Of a DNA stretch of 64,000 nucleotides, positions 37,444 through 45,952 are shown one piece after another. Where the stretch lies: positions 620,001 to 684,000 of the forward strand of contig CAVZFL010000001.1 of the NCBI GenBank assembly GCA_963774555.1. The letters are read 5' to 3'. The number at the start of each line of letters is the position of its first letter. The first letter of the stretch is position 1. Both the position numbers and the translations under genes were made by a program. This stretch comes from VRUE01 sp963774555. GTDB taxonomy: Bacteria > Actinomycetota > Thermoleophilia > Solirubrobacterales > 70-9. The notes beneath the pieces were generated by a model. It had not been told where the DNA came from. It saw nothing but the letters and a program-made list of their open reading frames with translations, and did no database searches.

Positions 37444-38058
37444 ATGGGCACGGAGCGCAAAAAATGCCTCAGCGGACGGCGGCGCGGCAATTGCCGCGCC
37501 GCCGTCTTTCTTGCCCTCGCCGCGGCGCTGCTCGTTGCCGGCTGCGGCGGTAGCGGGCAGGCGGCGTCTTCCGCCGAGGAAAGGGCCGCCGATGCCGAAG
37601 TCCTCAACGGGCTGCTCGCCCGCGAGCTGACCGCGGTTGCGTCCTACCGGCGCAGCCTGCCCCTGCTGCGGGGCGAGGCGCTGGTCCTGGCCGCGCAGCT
37701 GCGCGGCCAGGACCAGGCCCACCTCGACGCCCTGACCAAGTCGATTCGCGGCAACGGCGGCGAAACCGAGGCCGAAGCGAGCGAACCCGAAGAACCGGGT
37801 CCCGAAGACCGCCGCGAGGCGTTGACGCTCGCCTACGAAGAAGAGAACGCCGCCCTCTCCGCAGCGATCGGCGCCGCCGCGCGCCTGCAGACCTCCGCCC
37901 CGCGCGGCCTCGCCGCCGCCCTCGCCGCCAGTCACGCCCAGCACCTCGTGTTGCTGCGTCAGCTCCTCGGCACCCCCCTCCCCGCCTCCGCCCCCAAATC
38001 GTTCGAGAACGGCGAAGAGCCCCCGCCCGGGGCGCCGCCGCCTGGCGGTAAGGGATGA
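37444..38058 (+). CDS. Ferritin-like-domain lipoprotein
   Basis: A 204-residue secreted lipoprotein: signal 'VFLALAAALLVAGCGG' with lipobox LVAGC. The mature part is helical, with 'EVLNGLLARELTAVASYRRSL' and 'QLRGQDQAHLDAL' supplying the Glu and His pattern of ferritin-like bundles (DUF4439-like), and ends in a Pro/Gly-rich tail. A 32-nt perfect palindrome covers codons 12-22 of the signal peptide. It precedes the MMPL gene by 7 nt and is probably co-transcribed. Confidence 0.72.
   Translation: MGTERKKCLSGRRRGNCRAAVFLALAAALLVAGCGGSGQAASSAEERAADAEVLNGLLARELTAVASYRRSLPLLRGEALVLAAQLRGQDQAHLDALTKSIRGNGGETEAEASEPEEPGPEDRREALTLAYEEENAALSAAIGAAARLQTSAPRGLAAALAASHAQHLVLLRQLLGTPLPASAPKSFENGEEPPPGAPPPGGKG
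37477..37508 (+). repeat. 32-nt perfect palindrome at the start of the lipoprotein gene, T-tract follows
   Basis: The 16-bp arms meet without a loop and are followed by TTTCTT, so it looks like an intrinsic terminator for the upstream regulator gene. It nevertheless lies within the lipoprotein signal-peptide codons. Either it attenuates that gene or the lipoprotein starts differently. Confidence 0.75.
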
Positions 38059-38065
38059 TGCCGGC

Positions 38066-40321
38066 GTGACGGCGCCCCTCTATGCGATTGGCCGCTTTTG
38101 CTCGCGCCACCACTGGCCGACGATCGCGGTCTGGATCGTCATCGCCGTCGCCCTCGTCATTGCCGGGCAGACGGGGGAGAGCAAGACCAACGACAACCTG
38201 ACCCTGCCCGGCACCGGTTCGACCGAAGCAACCGAACTGATGGAAGAGAACCTGCCCGAACAGGCTTTCGGCAGCAACCCGCTGGTGATCCAGGCCAGGG
38301 CCGGCGTCGCGCTCACCTCGCCCAAGTACGCGGCCGCCGTCGGCGAAACGGTGCAGCGGCTGAACGCGCTGCACGACGTCAACTCGGCCGTCAACCCGCT
38401 CAGTCCCCGGGGCGCCCAGTTCCTCAGCAAAGACCGCTCGATCGCCTACGTGCCGGTGATCCTCTCGGTCGGCCCGAGCGAACTGACCGAAGCGCAGGCG
38501 CTCGCCGTGCTCGACACCGGCAAGCCGGCCGAAGCGGTGGGGCTGCGCGTCTCCATCGGCGCCTACGTCGGCCAGCAGCTCTCCAAGCCCGACACCGGGG
38601 TCAGCGACGCGATCGGCATCGCCGCCGCGATCGTCATCCTGCTCTTCGCCTTCGGCACCGCGACGGCGATGGTGCTGCCGATCTTCTCGGCGATTCTCGG
38701 CCTCGCTTGTGCGCTCTCGATCATCCGCCTGCTCGAGCACGTCGTCCAGGTGCCGAGTGTCGCCTCGACTCTGGCGACGATGATCGGCCTCGGCGTCGGC
38801 ATCGACTACGCCCTCTTCATCGTCACCCGCCACAAACTGCAGCTCGCCGACGGCATGGAGCTGCGCGAGTCGATCGCCCGCGCCACCGCGACCGCGGGCG
38901 GCGCCGTCGTCTTCGCCGGCTTCACCGTCGTGATCGCGCTCTGCTCGCTCGCCTTCGCCGGCATCCCGCTGGTCAGCACGCTCGGCTTCACCGCGGCGAT
39001 CGCGGTGGTAATCGCGGTCGGCGCCGCGACCACGCTGCTGCCGGCGATGCTCGGTGCGCTCGGGCCGCGGATCAACTCGCTGCGCGTGCAGCTCGGCAAG
39101 ACCCACCCCGATGACGCCGAGCCGCAGGGCTGGCGCCGCTGGGCGCGAGGTGTCGCCAGTCGTCCCTGGCGCTCGGCGCTCGCCGCCCTGGCGGTCCTGG
39201 TCGTGCTCGCGATACCGATCTTCCAGCTCGAGCTGGGCCAGAACGACCTCAGCGCCCTGCCCAAGTCGACCACCGCCCGCCAGGCCTACGACGGCCTCAC
39301 CGAGGGCTTCGGGCCCGGCGTCAACGGTCCGCTGCTGATCACCTCCGAATTCGACAGCGCGGCGGAAGCGAAAGCGGTGCTGCCGAAGCTGGAGCAGGCG
39401 GTCGGCGGGGCGGCCGACGTCGCCGCGGTGTCGGAACCGAGCCTCGACAAGACCGGCACGGTCGCCGTCTTCACCGTGATCTCCAACTCCTCGCCCTGGG
39501 CTGATGAGACCGTCAGCCTGGTCGAAGGCCTGCGCGACACGACGATCCCCGGGGCGCTGCATGGCACGAAGGCCGCCTCGTTCGTCGGCGGCCAGACCGC
39601 CGGCTACATCGACCTCGCCACCCAGATCGGCGACAAGCTGCCGCTGATGATCGCGATCGTCGTCGGCCTCAGCTTCATCGTCCTCCTGCTCGCCTTCCGC
39701 TCGCTGCTGGTGCCGGTCAAGGCGGCGGCGATGAACCTGCTCTCGGTTGCCGCCGCCTACGGTGTCGTCACCGCGGTCTTCCAGCTCGGCTGGGGCTCCT
39801 CGCTGATCGGCCTCGACCACCCGATCCCGATCGTCAGCTTCGTGCCGCTGCTGATGTTCGCGATCCTCTTCGGCCTCTCGATGGACTACGAGGTCTTCCT
39901 GCTGACCCAGATGCGCGAGCACTACGGCGAGCACGAAGACGAGAAGGAAGCCGTGATCGAGGGCCTTTCCAACACCGGCCGCGTGATCACCTCGGCGGCG
40001 GCGATCATGGTCTGCGTCTTCACCAGCTTCGTCCTCAACGGCAACCCGATCGTCAAGGAGTTCGGCGTCGGCCTCGCGGTGGCAATCGCGATCGACTCGA
40101 CCCTGGTCCGCTGCCTCCTCGTCCCCGCCATCATGGTCCTCCTAGGCAAGCGAGCCTGGTGGCTCCCAGCCTGGATGGAGCGCGTGGTCCCCCACATCAG
40201 CATCGAGGGCGAGGCCTTCTTCGCCGCCCGCGACGCCGCCCGAGCCGCCGCCGCCGACGGGCCGATAAGTCAAGGTGGCCTTGACGTATCGGCCCATCGG
40301 CCCTCGGAGGAGGGGGAGTGA
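38066..40321 (+). CDS. MMPL/RND-family membrane transporter
   Basis: A 751-residue protein with two repeats, each a helix, an external domain and five or six helices. 'GLGVGIDYALFIVTRHKLQL' (helix 4) and 'ILFGLSMDYEVFLLTQMREHY' (helix 10) are the MMPL signature segments with the conserved Asp-Tyr pairs of the proton relay. Such proteins export lipids or siderophores in actinobacteria. The GTG 38066 start follows the lipoprotein by 7 nt. The last residues read through a hairpin at 40259-40295. Confidence 0.93.
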   Translation: MTAPLYAIGRFCSRHHWPTIAVWIVIAVALVIAGQTGESKTNDNLTLPGTGSTEATELMEENLPEQAFGSNPLVIQARAGVALTSPKYAAAVGETVQRLNALHDVNSAVNPLSPRGAQFLSKDRSIAYVPVILSVGPSELTEAQALAVLDTGKPAEAVGLRVSIGAYVGQQLSKPDTGVSDAIGIAAAIVILLFAFGTATAMVLPIFSAILGLACALSIIRLLEHVVQVPSVASTLATMIGLGVGIDYALFIVTRHKLQLADGMELRESIARATATAGGAVVFAGFTVVIALCSLAFAGIPLVSTLGFTAAIAVVIAVGAATTLLPAMLGALGPRINSLRVQLGKTHPDDAEPQGWRRWARGVASRPWRSALAALAVLVVLAIPIFQLELGQNDLSALPKSTTARQAYDGLTEGFGPGVNGPLLITSEFDSAAEAKAVLPKLEQAVGGAADVAAVSEPSLDKTGTVAVFTVISNSSPWADETVSLVEGLRDTTIPGALHGTKAASFVGGQTAGYIDLATQIGDKLPLMIAIVVGLSFIVLLLAFRSLLVPVKAAAMNLLSVAAAYGVVTAVFQLGWGSSLIGLDHPIPIVSFVPLLMFAILFGLSMDYEVFLLTQMREHYGEHEDEKEAVIEGLSNTGRVITSAAAIMVCVFTSFVLNGNPIVKEFGVGLAVAIAIDSTLVRCLLVPAIMVLLGKRAWWLPAWMERVVPHISIEGEAFFAARDAARAAAADGPISQGGLDVSAHRPSEEGE
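40259..40295. repeat. Inverted repeat at 3' end of the MMPL gene
   Basis: 17-bp arms 40259-40275 and 40279-40295 match at 16 positions around a TGG loop. The outer GGGCCGATA / TATCGGCCC core matches that of the 21030-21082 repeat. It encodes the last few codons of the transporter, so it may be an inserted element that replaced the original tail, or act as an mRNA 3' stabiliser before pgsA. Confidence 0.78.
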
Positions 40322-40325
40322 GCGG

Positions 40326-40899
40326 GTGTTTCCGCTCAATTTGCCCAATGCGCTGACGTTGTTGCGGATACTGGCGGTGCCGGTGGTGGTGGTGGCGCTG
40401 TTGGGGGAGACGCCGAATGGGGATGCGCTGGCCGCGGCGGTGTTCGCGCTTGCCGCCGCCACCGACGGGCTCGACGGCTACTTCGCCCGCTCGCGCGGTT
40501 CGATCACCACCTTCGGCAAGCTGATGGACCCGATTGCCGACAAGCTGCTGATCGTCGCCGCCCTCGTCTCGCTCGTCTCGCTCGACCGGCTCGAAGCCTG
40601 GGTGGCGATGGTGATCATCGCCCGCGAGTTCGCCGTCACCGTGATGCGCGCGATCGCCGCCGAGCGCGGCGTCGTCATCTCCGCCAGCTGGCTCGGCAAG
40701 GTGAAGACGGTCCTGCAGATCGCCGCCGTGATCGCCCTGATCGCCGCCAATCCCGGCCCCCGCCTGGGTCGACGCCCTCGTCTACCTCGCCGTCGCCGCC
40801 ACCCTGATCAGCGGCGCCGACTACTTCTTCGGCCTCCGCCGCCGCATCGAGCAAGAGCGCGAAGCCCGAGCGACCCACATAGCCGCCCGCAAACCCTGA
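40326..40899 (+). CDS. pgsA: CDP-diacylglycerol-glycerol-3-phosphate 3-phosphatidyltransferase, one frameshift
   Basis: A ~190-residue membrane enzyme making phosphatidylglycerophosphate. 'LNLPNALTLLRILAVPVVV' is the standard N-terminus. The CDP-alcohol phosphotransferase motif is complete: 'DGLDGYFAR' through 'GKLMDPIADK'. The frame changes in the C-run 'ggcccccgcc' near 40758; deleting one C restores 'AWVDALVYLAVAATLISGADYFFGLRRRI' and a stop at 40897. GTG 40326 follows a gaggagg RBS. Frameshift is probably an artefact, as this gene is essential. Confidence 0.85.
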
Positions 40900-40985
40900 C
40901 GCAGAGCGTCGCGCAGGTCCGGCGCGAAAACCGCGCCGCAGAGACGCGCGCAAACCCCGACACAGAGCCGCGCGCAAACCGTCAC
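40895..40985. repeat. Degenerate short tandem repeat after pgsA
   Basis: Three imperfect copies of a ~24-nt unit around CAGAGnCGCGCGCAAACC follow the pgsA stop. They end before the GTGCAACG pair. No coding potential is convincing. Confidence 0.45.
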
Positions 40986-41081
40986 AACCCCCGCACCACC
41001 CGCGCGTCGGCACCTGGGACATTCGGCAAATGCCAAGCAACGCCGCATCCCAACCGCCCGCCACCCAGCCACCCCCACCCC

Positions 41082-41200
41082 GGGTGCAACGCTTTGTCCA
41101 CCCCGCAGGGGAACAGCGCGTTGCACCCGACGAGCCGAACCTCGACCAACCCGGGGTGCAACGTCTTATCCCCCCGCCAGGGGGACAAGGCGTTGCAGCC
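41082..41200. repeat. Pair of 47-nt GTGCAACG hairpin elements overlapping a gene start
   Basis: Units at 41082-41128 and 41154-41200 start 72 nt apart. The second right arm has a G for C (CGTTGCAGCC). The units are in frame with the downstream gene, and their GTG (41084 and 41156) are the last canonical start codons before its conserved N-terminus. Confidence 0.92.
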
Positions 41201-42091
41201 AGGGACGAGGCGACTTCGGCCATTCGAGAGCTGGCCGAGCGCCAGCACGGTGTGGTGTCGTGGAGACAGCTGACTGCGCTGGGACTTGGCGCTCGACTTA
41301 TCGAGGGCCGCGTTGCGCGGGGCCGTTTGGTCCCAATCCACCGAGGGGTATTCGCGCTCGGCCATCGGCGCATCGGCCTGTATGGCGAATGGATCGCCGC
41401 CGTCCTCGCGTGCGGGCCTGGGGCGGTGCTTTCGTACGGAAGCGCAGCTCAGCTTTGGGGAATACGAGGATCGCGAGGTCCGATTGAGGTGACTCGCGTC
41501 TCCGGGCATCATCGGCCCCATGGAGTCCGCCTGCATCAGACGAGATATCTACCGGAGGAGCACATCACGATCGAAGCGGGGATCCCGGTCACGACCATCG
41601 AGCGAACGCTGCTCGACACCGCCGCGCGCCTGGACGAGCGCCAACTGGAACACGACCTCGTCACCGCCGACCGCAGCCGTCGACTGCGCTGGCAGGAGCT
41701 GAATCGAATCGTTACGGACCACGGCTCCGGTCGCAGGGGCGTGCGACGGTTCAAGCGGATCATCGAACGTGTGGACCCGCGGTTTGCCGACGCAGTCTCG
41801 CCACTGGAGGTCGACTTCCTGGCGCTCTGCCAGCGCGATGGACTGACCTTGCCACAGGTGAACGTCCTCGTCGAGGGCCGCGAAGTCGACTTCTTCTGGC
41901 CCAAGGAGCGACTCATCGTCGAGGCCGATGGCTACGACTACCACGCAGACCGACCGGCCTTCGAGCGAGACCATCAGTCGACCGTGGACCTGGAAGTGGC
42001 CGGCTACCGCGTCCTCCGCACGACCTACAAGATGCTGCAGGCCAACCCCACCCCCTTTCTCCGCCTGGTACGCAATTCCCTAGCCGCCTGA
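41156..42091 (+). CDS. AbiEi-like wHTH plus DUF559 nuclease-fold protein
   Basis: A ~311-residue protein. The N-terminal 'IRELAERQHGVVSWRQLTALGL' and 'LVPIHRGVFALGH' match the AbiEi-type antitoxin winged helix. 'TTIERTLLDTAARLD' lies in the middle domain. The C-terminal 'REVDFFWPKERLIVEADGYDYH' has the D-x(n)-E-x-D pattern of Vsr-like DUF559 nuclease folds. No AbiEii partner is adjacent. The start is uncertain: GTG 41156 and GTG 41084 lie in the repeat units, ATG 41030 upstream of them. Confidence 0.78.
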   Translation: MQRLIPPPGGQGVAARDEATSAIRELAERQHGVVSWRQLTALGLGARLIEGRVARGRLVPIHRGVFALGHRRIGLYGEWIAAVLACGPGAVLSYGSAAQLWGIRGSRGPIEVTRVSGHHRPHGVRLHQTRYLPEEHITIEAGIPVTTIERTLLDTAARLDERQLEHDLVTADRSRRLRWQELNRIVTDHGSGRRGVRRFKRIIERVDPRFADAVSPLEVDFLALCQRDGLTLPQVNVLVEGREVDFFWPKERLIVEADGYDYHADRPAFERDHQSTVDLEVAGYRVLRTTYKMLQANPTPFLRLVRNSLAA

Positions 42092-42094
42092 CGG

Positions 42095-42213
42095 GGGTGC
42101 AACGCGCTGTCCCCCTCGCAGGTGGGCAGCGCGTTGCACCTGCTGCGACGAACCCAGGCCAACTCGAGGTGCAACGTCTTTTCCCTCTGGCAGGGGGACA
42201 GCGCGTTGCACCC
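42095..42213. repeat. Pair of 47-nt GTGCAACG hairpin elements
   Basis: Units at 42095-42141 and 42167-42213 start 72 nt apart, beginning 3 nt after the AbiEi-like stop. Outer arms differ from consensus only at a terminal base (CACCT; AGGTG). The AbiEi-like gene is thus flanked by one pair on each side. The pair separates convergent genes. Confidence 0.92.
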
Positions 42214-42254
42214 CGTGGTGGTTGCGCCCCGTGGGTGGTGGGCGGGGGCGATGG

Positions 42255-43259
42255 TCAGGGGGTGGGGGCCTCGAGCCACTCGCGCATCGTTGTGTGCGGG
42301 AGCTGCTTGCCGGAGGCTAGCTCGGTGCGGAGGGCGCCCAGGGTGCCGTAGCGCTCGGCGACGACGTTGTGGCGGTGGATCGTCTCCAGGTTCTCCTGGC
42401 GGGCCATGACGAAGGCCTCGGCGGGCAGCTCGGGGTAGCCCTCGACCACGGCGCGGATCATCTCGCGCACGCAGTCCTCGACGAAGCGCGGCTGGGCGTG
42501 GGCCTTGGCGACGACCGCGAGCTCATCGGGACGCTTCATCAGCTCGTAGATCTCCGAGCTCATCGAGCCCTCGACGATCCGCAGCAGCTCCGGCGCGTCG
42601 ATCCAGGTCTCGCCGCCCTCGGGGCAGCCGATGTGCAGCGTGCCGATGCCGCGCTGGTTGTGGGTGGCGACCGGCACCGCCTCGATCGCCCGCTCCACCT
42701 GGTCGGGGTCGAACCCCGCCTCGGCGAGCCGTTCCCGTCCCAGCTCGGCGACCATCTCCTGCGCGCACGGGCAGGCGGTCATCCCCTGCGCCTGCACCCC
42801 CGTCAGCGTCCGCATCCCCTGCTCGGAGGCGACCGCGGTCCCGAACAGCCCGTAGATCTCCTGGGTCGAGTGGCCGGTCGCCGGCGTGCTCACCGTCTCC
42901 GGGTAGCGCGCCTGCACCGAGACCTCGGCGCGCCGCCCGCGCTGGCGCTCGCGCACGCGCTGGGCGATGTGGGCGGCGAGCACCTCGGCGCGGAAGGCCT
43001 CGCCCAGCACGACCGCGTCGATCGCCTCGGCGACGTCCTCCTCGAAGCGGGACATGTGGACGCCCGCCTGGCGCGGCTCGAGGTCGACGAAGCACTCGAA
43101 CTCGGCGTGGTAGAGGTTCTCGGTGCCGTCGGCCTTGACCCGGATCACCTTCTCGACCCCGGTCACGCCGACCCGCGAGAGGCCGACCTGGGTGGCCGGC
43201 ACCGACGCCTGCACGTCGGGGGCGGAGAGCGATGGGGCGATCGTCGCGCGATTGGTCAT
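42255..43259 (-). CDS. folE2: GTP cyclohydrolase FolE2/MptA type (GCYH-IB)
   Basis: A 334-residue tunnelling-fold enzyme that converts GTP to a dihydroneopterin phosphate for folate or another pterin. The hallmark 'GVHMSRFEEDV' is near residue 66, the metal-binding cysteine region is 'MTACPCAQEM', and 'THNQRGIGTLHIG' holds substrate residues. Length and the 'GVHMSR' form are closer to the archaeal MptA branch; which product it makes is not decidable from sequence. Divergent from the sigma factor gene. Confidence 0.9.
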   Translation of the reverse strand: MTNRATIAPSLSAPDVQASVPATQVGLSRVGVTGVEKVIRVKADGTENLYHAEFECFVDLEPRQAGVHMSRFEEDVAEAIDAVVLGEAFRAEVLAAHIAQRVRERQRGRRAEVSVQARYPETVSTPATGHSTQEIYGLFGTAVASEQGMRTLTGVQAQGMTACPCAQEMVAELGRERLAEAGFDPDQVERAIEAVPVATHNQRGIGTLHIGCPEGGETWIDAPELLRIVEGSMSSEIYELMKRPDELAVVAKAHAQPRFVEDCVREMIRAVVEGYPELPAEAFVMARQENLETIHRHNVVAERYGTLGALRTELASGKQLPHTTMREWLEAPTP

Positions 43260-43366
43260 GGCTAAGGGAAGATTAACTTCTGCCTATACTTGGCCCCGGT
43301 CGGAGCGTTGGGGCCGACTCCCCAGGGAGGGGTCAGGGTTGCACCGGAGGCAGTGAGATCGAACCG

Positions 43367-44503
43367 TTGGAGACGGTCCCCCAGGGACTGGATCAGGATT
43401 CGGATGGGCAGCCGTTTGCGGAGCCGGAAGAGCTGCGTGGTCTGATCGCGCTGGGCCGCGAGCGCGGCTACCTCACCTTCGAGCAGATCGCCCAGACGCT
43501 CGAGGAGGTCGAGGTGACCAAGGAGCAGATCTCCGGCCTGCACGCGCACCTGGTCGAGCAGGGGGTCGAAGTGCTCGCCGAGGAGGGCGTCGACGCCTAC
43601 AAGGAGGCGCGGGCGGAAGCGACCAACGGCGACTCGGCGGCGGCGAAAAAACCCGGCGAGCTGGACCTCACGGTCGAGCCCAGCCTCGATTCGCTGCGCC
43701 TCTACCTGCGCTCGATCGGCCAGGTTGAGCTGCTCACCGCGGCCCAGGAGGTCGAACTGGCGAAGCGGATCGAGCGCGGCGACATGCTGGCCAAGCGGCA
43801 GATGGTCGAGGCCAACCTGCGCCTCGTCGTCTCGATCGCCAAAGGCTATTTGGGACGTGGGCTCGGCTTCCTCGACTTGATCCAGGAGGGCTCCCTGGGC
43901 CTGATCCGGGCGGTGGAGAAGTTCGACTACCGCCGCGGCTACAAGTTCTCCACCTACGCGACCTGGTGGATCCGCCAGGCGGTGACGCGGGCGATCGCCG
44001 ACAAGGCGCGGACGATCCGCATCCCCGTCCACATGGTCGAGAAGCTGAACCGGGTCGCCCACGTCGAGCGCCAGCTGGTCCAGTCCCTGGGCCGCGAGCC
44101 CGAGCCGACCGAGATCGCCGCCGAGCTGCGCTGGCCGCTGGACGAAGTGCGGGACATCCTGCGCGTCTCCCAGCTGCCGGTCTCGCTGGAGAAACCGATC
44201 GGCGACGAGGACGAATCGGAGCTGGGCGACTTCGTCGCCGACGACGAAGTGGCCGAGCCGTTCGAGGAAGCGAGCGAGCACCTGCAGCGCGAAGGGGTGC
44301 GGCGCGCCCTCGACGCCCTGCCCGAGCGCGAGCGCCAGGTGATCGAGCTGCGCTACGGGCTCTCCGGCCTGGAGCCGCTGACCCTGGAGGAAGTGGGGCG
44401 GACCTTCGGCGTCACCCGCGAGCGCATCCGTCAGATCGAGACCAACACGCTGAAGAAGCTGCGCGCCCTGCCAGAGGCGCAGATGCTGCGCGAAGCCAGC
44501 TGA
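43367..44503 (+). CDS. rpoD: Principal-type RNA polymerase sigma factor (RpoD/SigA family)
   Basis: A 378-residue sigma-70. Region 1.1-like residues 20-90 precede 'DSLRLYLRSIGQVELLT' (1.2), 'ANLRLVVSIAKGYLGRGLGFLDLIQEG' (2.1-2.2), 'FSTYATWWIRQAVTRAI' (2.3-2.4), region 3 and 'LEEVGRTFGVTRERIRQIE' (4.2). It is short compared with typical SigA, lacking a long acidic N-terminus, and could be a paralogue (SigB-like). TTG 43367 is the best in-frame start but its RBS is poorly spaced. Confidence 0.9.
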   Translation: METVPQGLDQDSDGQPFAEPEELRGLIALGRERGYLTFEQIAQTLEEVEVTKEQISGLHAHLVEQGVEVLAEEGVDAYKEARAEATNGDSAAAKKPGELDLTVEPSLDSLRLYLRSIGQVELLTAAQEVELAKRIERGDMLAKRQMVEANLRLVVSIAKGYLGRGLGFLDLIQEGSLGLIRAVEKFDYRRGYKFSTYATWWIRQAVTRAIADKARTIRIPVHMVEKLNRVAHVERQLVQSLGREPEPTEIAAELRWPLDEVRDILRVSQLPVSLEKPIGDEDESELGDFVADDEVAEPFEEASEHLQREGVRRALDALPERERQVIELRYGLSGLEPLTLEEVGRTFGVTRERIRQIETNTLKKLRALPEAQMLREAS

Positions 44504-44506
44504 CGC

Positions 44507-44965
44507 TCAGCGCGGCTCGAGCACGATGACCGAGGCCTCGCGGTCGAGCTTGCGCTGGTACTCGTCGAAGCCGGCGTACTGCTCGTTGTGCTTGCGCCAG
44601 AGCTCGACCCGTTCGGCGCCCTCGGCGATCCGGGCGCGGACGCCGTAGCGCTTGCGCCCCAGCTCGACTTCGCCCTCCGGGTTGGCCCTCAGGTTGAGCG
44701 ACCAGGCCGGGACCTTGGCGTTGCCGGCGTTGGTGTTGATCACGACCACGTTGGCTCCGTCGGCCAGGTAGACCACCGGCGCCGTCCGCTGCTGCCCGGA
44801 CTTGCGCCCGGTCGTGGTCAGCAGGAGGACGGGAGCGCGCCCCACCTTGCCGCCGATCCGCCCCCCGCTGAGCCGGTAGAGCGGCACGTTCAGCTTGCCG
44901 GCCCAGCGCAGCCCCCGCACTCCCAGCGAGTTGGAGATCTTTGCGAGGGTGTGGTCGCTTGGCAC
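44507..44965 (-). CDS. Deazaflavin (F420)-dependent nitroreductase family protein
   Basis: A 152-residue split-barrel protein of the Ddn/DUF385 family: 'LNVPLYRLSGGRIGG', 'VLLLTTTGRKSGQQRTAPVVYL' and 'NTNAGNAKVPAWSLNLRANPEGEVELG' are the F420-binding blocks. The family uses reduced F420 to reduce quinones or nitro compounds, supporting an F420-producing actinobacterium. GTG 44965 is the start; the gene is convergent with rpoD and divergent from the SnoaL-like gene 18 nt away. Confidence 0.88.
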   Translation of the reverse strand: MPSDHTLAKISNSLGVRGLRWAGKLNVPLYRLSGGRIGGKVGRAPVLLLTTTGRKSGQQRTAPVVYLADGANVVVINTNAGNAKVPAWSLNLRANPEGEVELGRKRYGVRARIAEGAERVELWRKHNEQYAGFDEYQRKLDREASVIVLEPR

Positions 44966-44983
44966 GGGCCGTAGAGTATCCCG

Positions 44984-45358
44984 ATGGCCGAGCCGCACCC
45001 CTTCCGCCGCGCCGCCGAAGCCAAGGACCTCGACCTCCTCACCGAGACCCTGCGCGAGGACGTCGAGCTGCACAGCCCGATCCTCTTCCGCGGCTTCGAG
45101 GGTCGTGAGATCGTCAGCCAGGTCCTCACCCACGTCGCCGCCACCCTCGAGGACCTCACCTACGTCGACGAGCTGCACGAGGGCAACACCGTCGCCCTCC
45201 GCTTCAAGGCCCGCGTCGGCGACCGCGAGCTGGAGGGCATCGACTTCCTCGAGCTCGACGACGAGGGCCGCGTCGCCGTCCTCACCGTCTTCATGCGCCC
45301 AATGTCCGCCCTCACCGCCTTCAACGAGCAGATGATGGCGCGGCTCGGGGTTTCCTAG
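44984..45358 (+). CDS. SnoaL/NTF2-like fold protein
   Basis: A 124-residue cone-fold protein. 'RRAAEAKDLDLLTETLREDVELHSPILFRGFEGREIV' and 'VALRFKARVGDRELEGIDFLELDDEGRVAVLTVFMRP' follow the SnoaL-like pattern used by small isomerases and hydrolases. No catalytic Asp/His set stands out. It is divergent from the F420-family gene and precedes tRNA-Tyr. Function unknown. Confidence 0.85.
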   Translation: MAEPHPFRRAAEAKDLDLLTETLREDVELHSPILFRGFEGREIVSQVLTHVAATLEDLTYVDELHEGNTVALRFKARVGDRELEGIDFLELDDEGRVAVLTVFMRPMSALTAFNEQMMARLGVS

Positions 45359-45399
45359 CCGCTCTCTCGGCAGCCTCTCTAGAATCGTTTTGCTGTCTC

Positions 45400-45481
45400 G
45401 GGGGAGTGTCCGAGTGGTTAAAGGAGATGCGCTGTAAACGCATTGGCTCTGCCTACACAGGTTCGAATCCTGTCTCCCCCA
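45400..45481 (+). tRNA. tRNA-Tyr (anticodon GTA)
   Basis: An 82-nt class II tRNA: acceptor GGGGGAG/CTCCCCC, anticodon arm ATGCG-CTGTAAA-CGCAT with GTA, a long variable arm, T arm AGGTTCGAATCCTGT and discriminator A. The length, long variable arm and anticodon fit bacterial tRNA-Tyr. The VapC gene begins convergently 22 nt downstream. Confidence 0.95.
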
Positions 45482-45502
45482 TTGACTCGGCCGCTTGGCC
45501 GG

Positions 45503-45952
45503 TTACTGGGTGAGCGCGTGTGGATCGGAGATCCAGCGAGACTCGACGCCGAGATGATCGCCGAGGTGCTCGAGGTGCTGGTCGAAGTGCACGACGCCGA
45601 TGCCCATGTGTTGGGCAGCAGCAGCAACCGTCAGGTCGGTGAGAGGGAAGCGATGGGCCCCGTGGGCTCCGGCCGCTGCCAGCTCCCGCATGGTTGCCAG
45701 GACCGCACGCTGAACGGCGCGATCCACGGGTATCTCCCGCATGGTGTCCAAGGTGCGCTCGACTGCGGCGATCCCATCCGCTCCTCGTGCGTCAACCATC
45801 AACTCGTAGCGCACAGGCCAGCACCAGCGAAGCTCGCCGCGTTCGATTGCGCCAAGCAGTAGGTCACGAGCTTTGTCGTCTCGACGAGCCCGCATCCAGG
45901 CCGAGGTATCCGCGAGCACCGGGCCGCTGCCGTCCCAAAGCCGTTCCGACAT
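45503..45952 (-). CDS. PIN-domain ribonuclease toxin (VapC)
   Basis: A 149-residue PIN protein with the acidic residues in order: Asp15 ('VLADTSAWMRAR'), Glu in 'PVRYELMVDAR', Asp in 'FPLTDLTVAAAAQ' and Asp in 'VVHFDQHLEHLG'. VapC toxins cut tRNA or rRNA with Mg2+. The start overlaps the VapB stop by a base, confirming pairing. Adjacent to tRNA-Tyr, a possible integration site, although no tRNA repeat is seen. Confidence 0.9.
   Translation of the reverse strand: MSERLWDGSGPVLADTSAWMRARRDDKARDLLLGAIERGELRWCWPVRYELMVDARGADGIAAVERTLDTMREIPVDRAVQRAVLATMRELAAAGAHGAHRFPLTDLTVAAAAQHMGIGVVHFDQHLEHLGDHLGVESRWISDPHALTQ

Noticed and set aside
37604..39934. 776-codon minus-strand frame across the MMPL gene
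   Set aside because: Low-complexity Arg/Asp/Glu composition, no motif, and it opposes a well-conserved transporter.
43300..43347. Possible tenth, degenerate copy of the 47-nt element before rpoD
   Set aside because: It has GTTGCACC and a CCCCAGGGAGGGG centre, but the left arm does not pair with the right, so it is not counted.
43367..44503. Sigma factor as an ECF or alternative sigma
   Set aside because: Regions 1.2 to 4.2 are all present with principal-type sequences; only its short N-terminus leaves room for a SigB-like paralogue.
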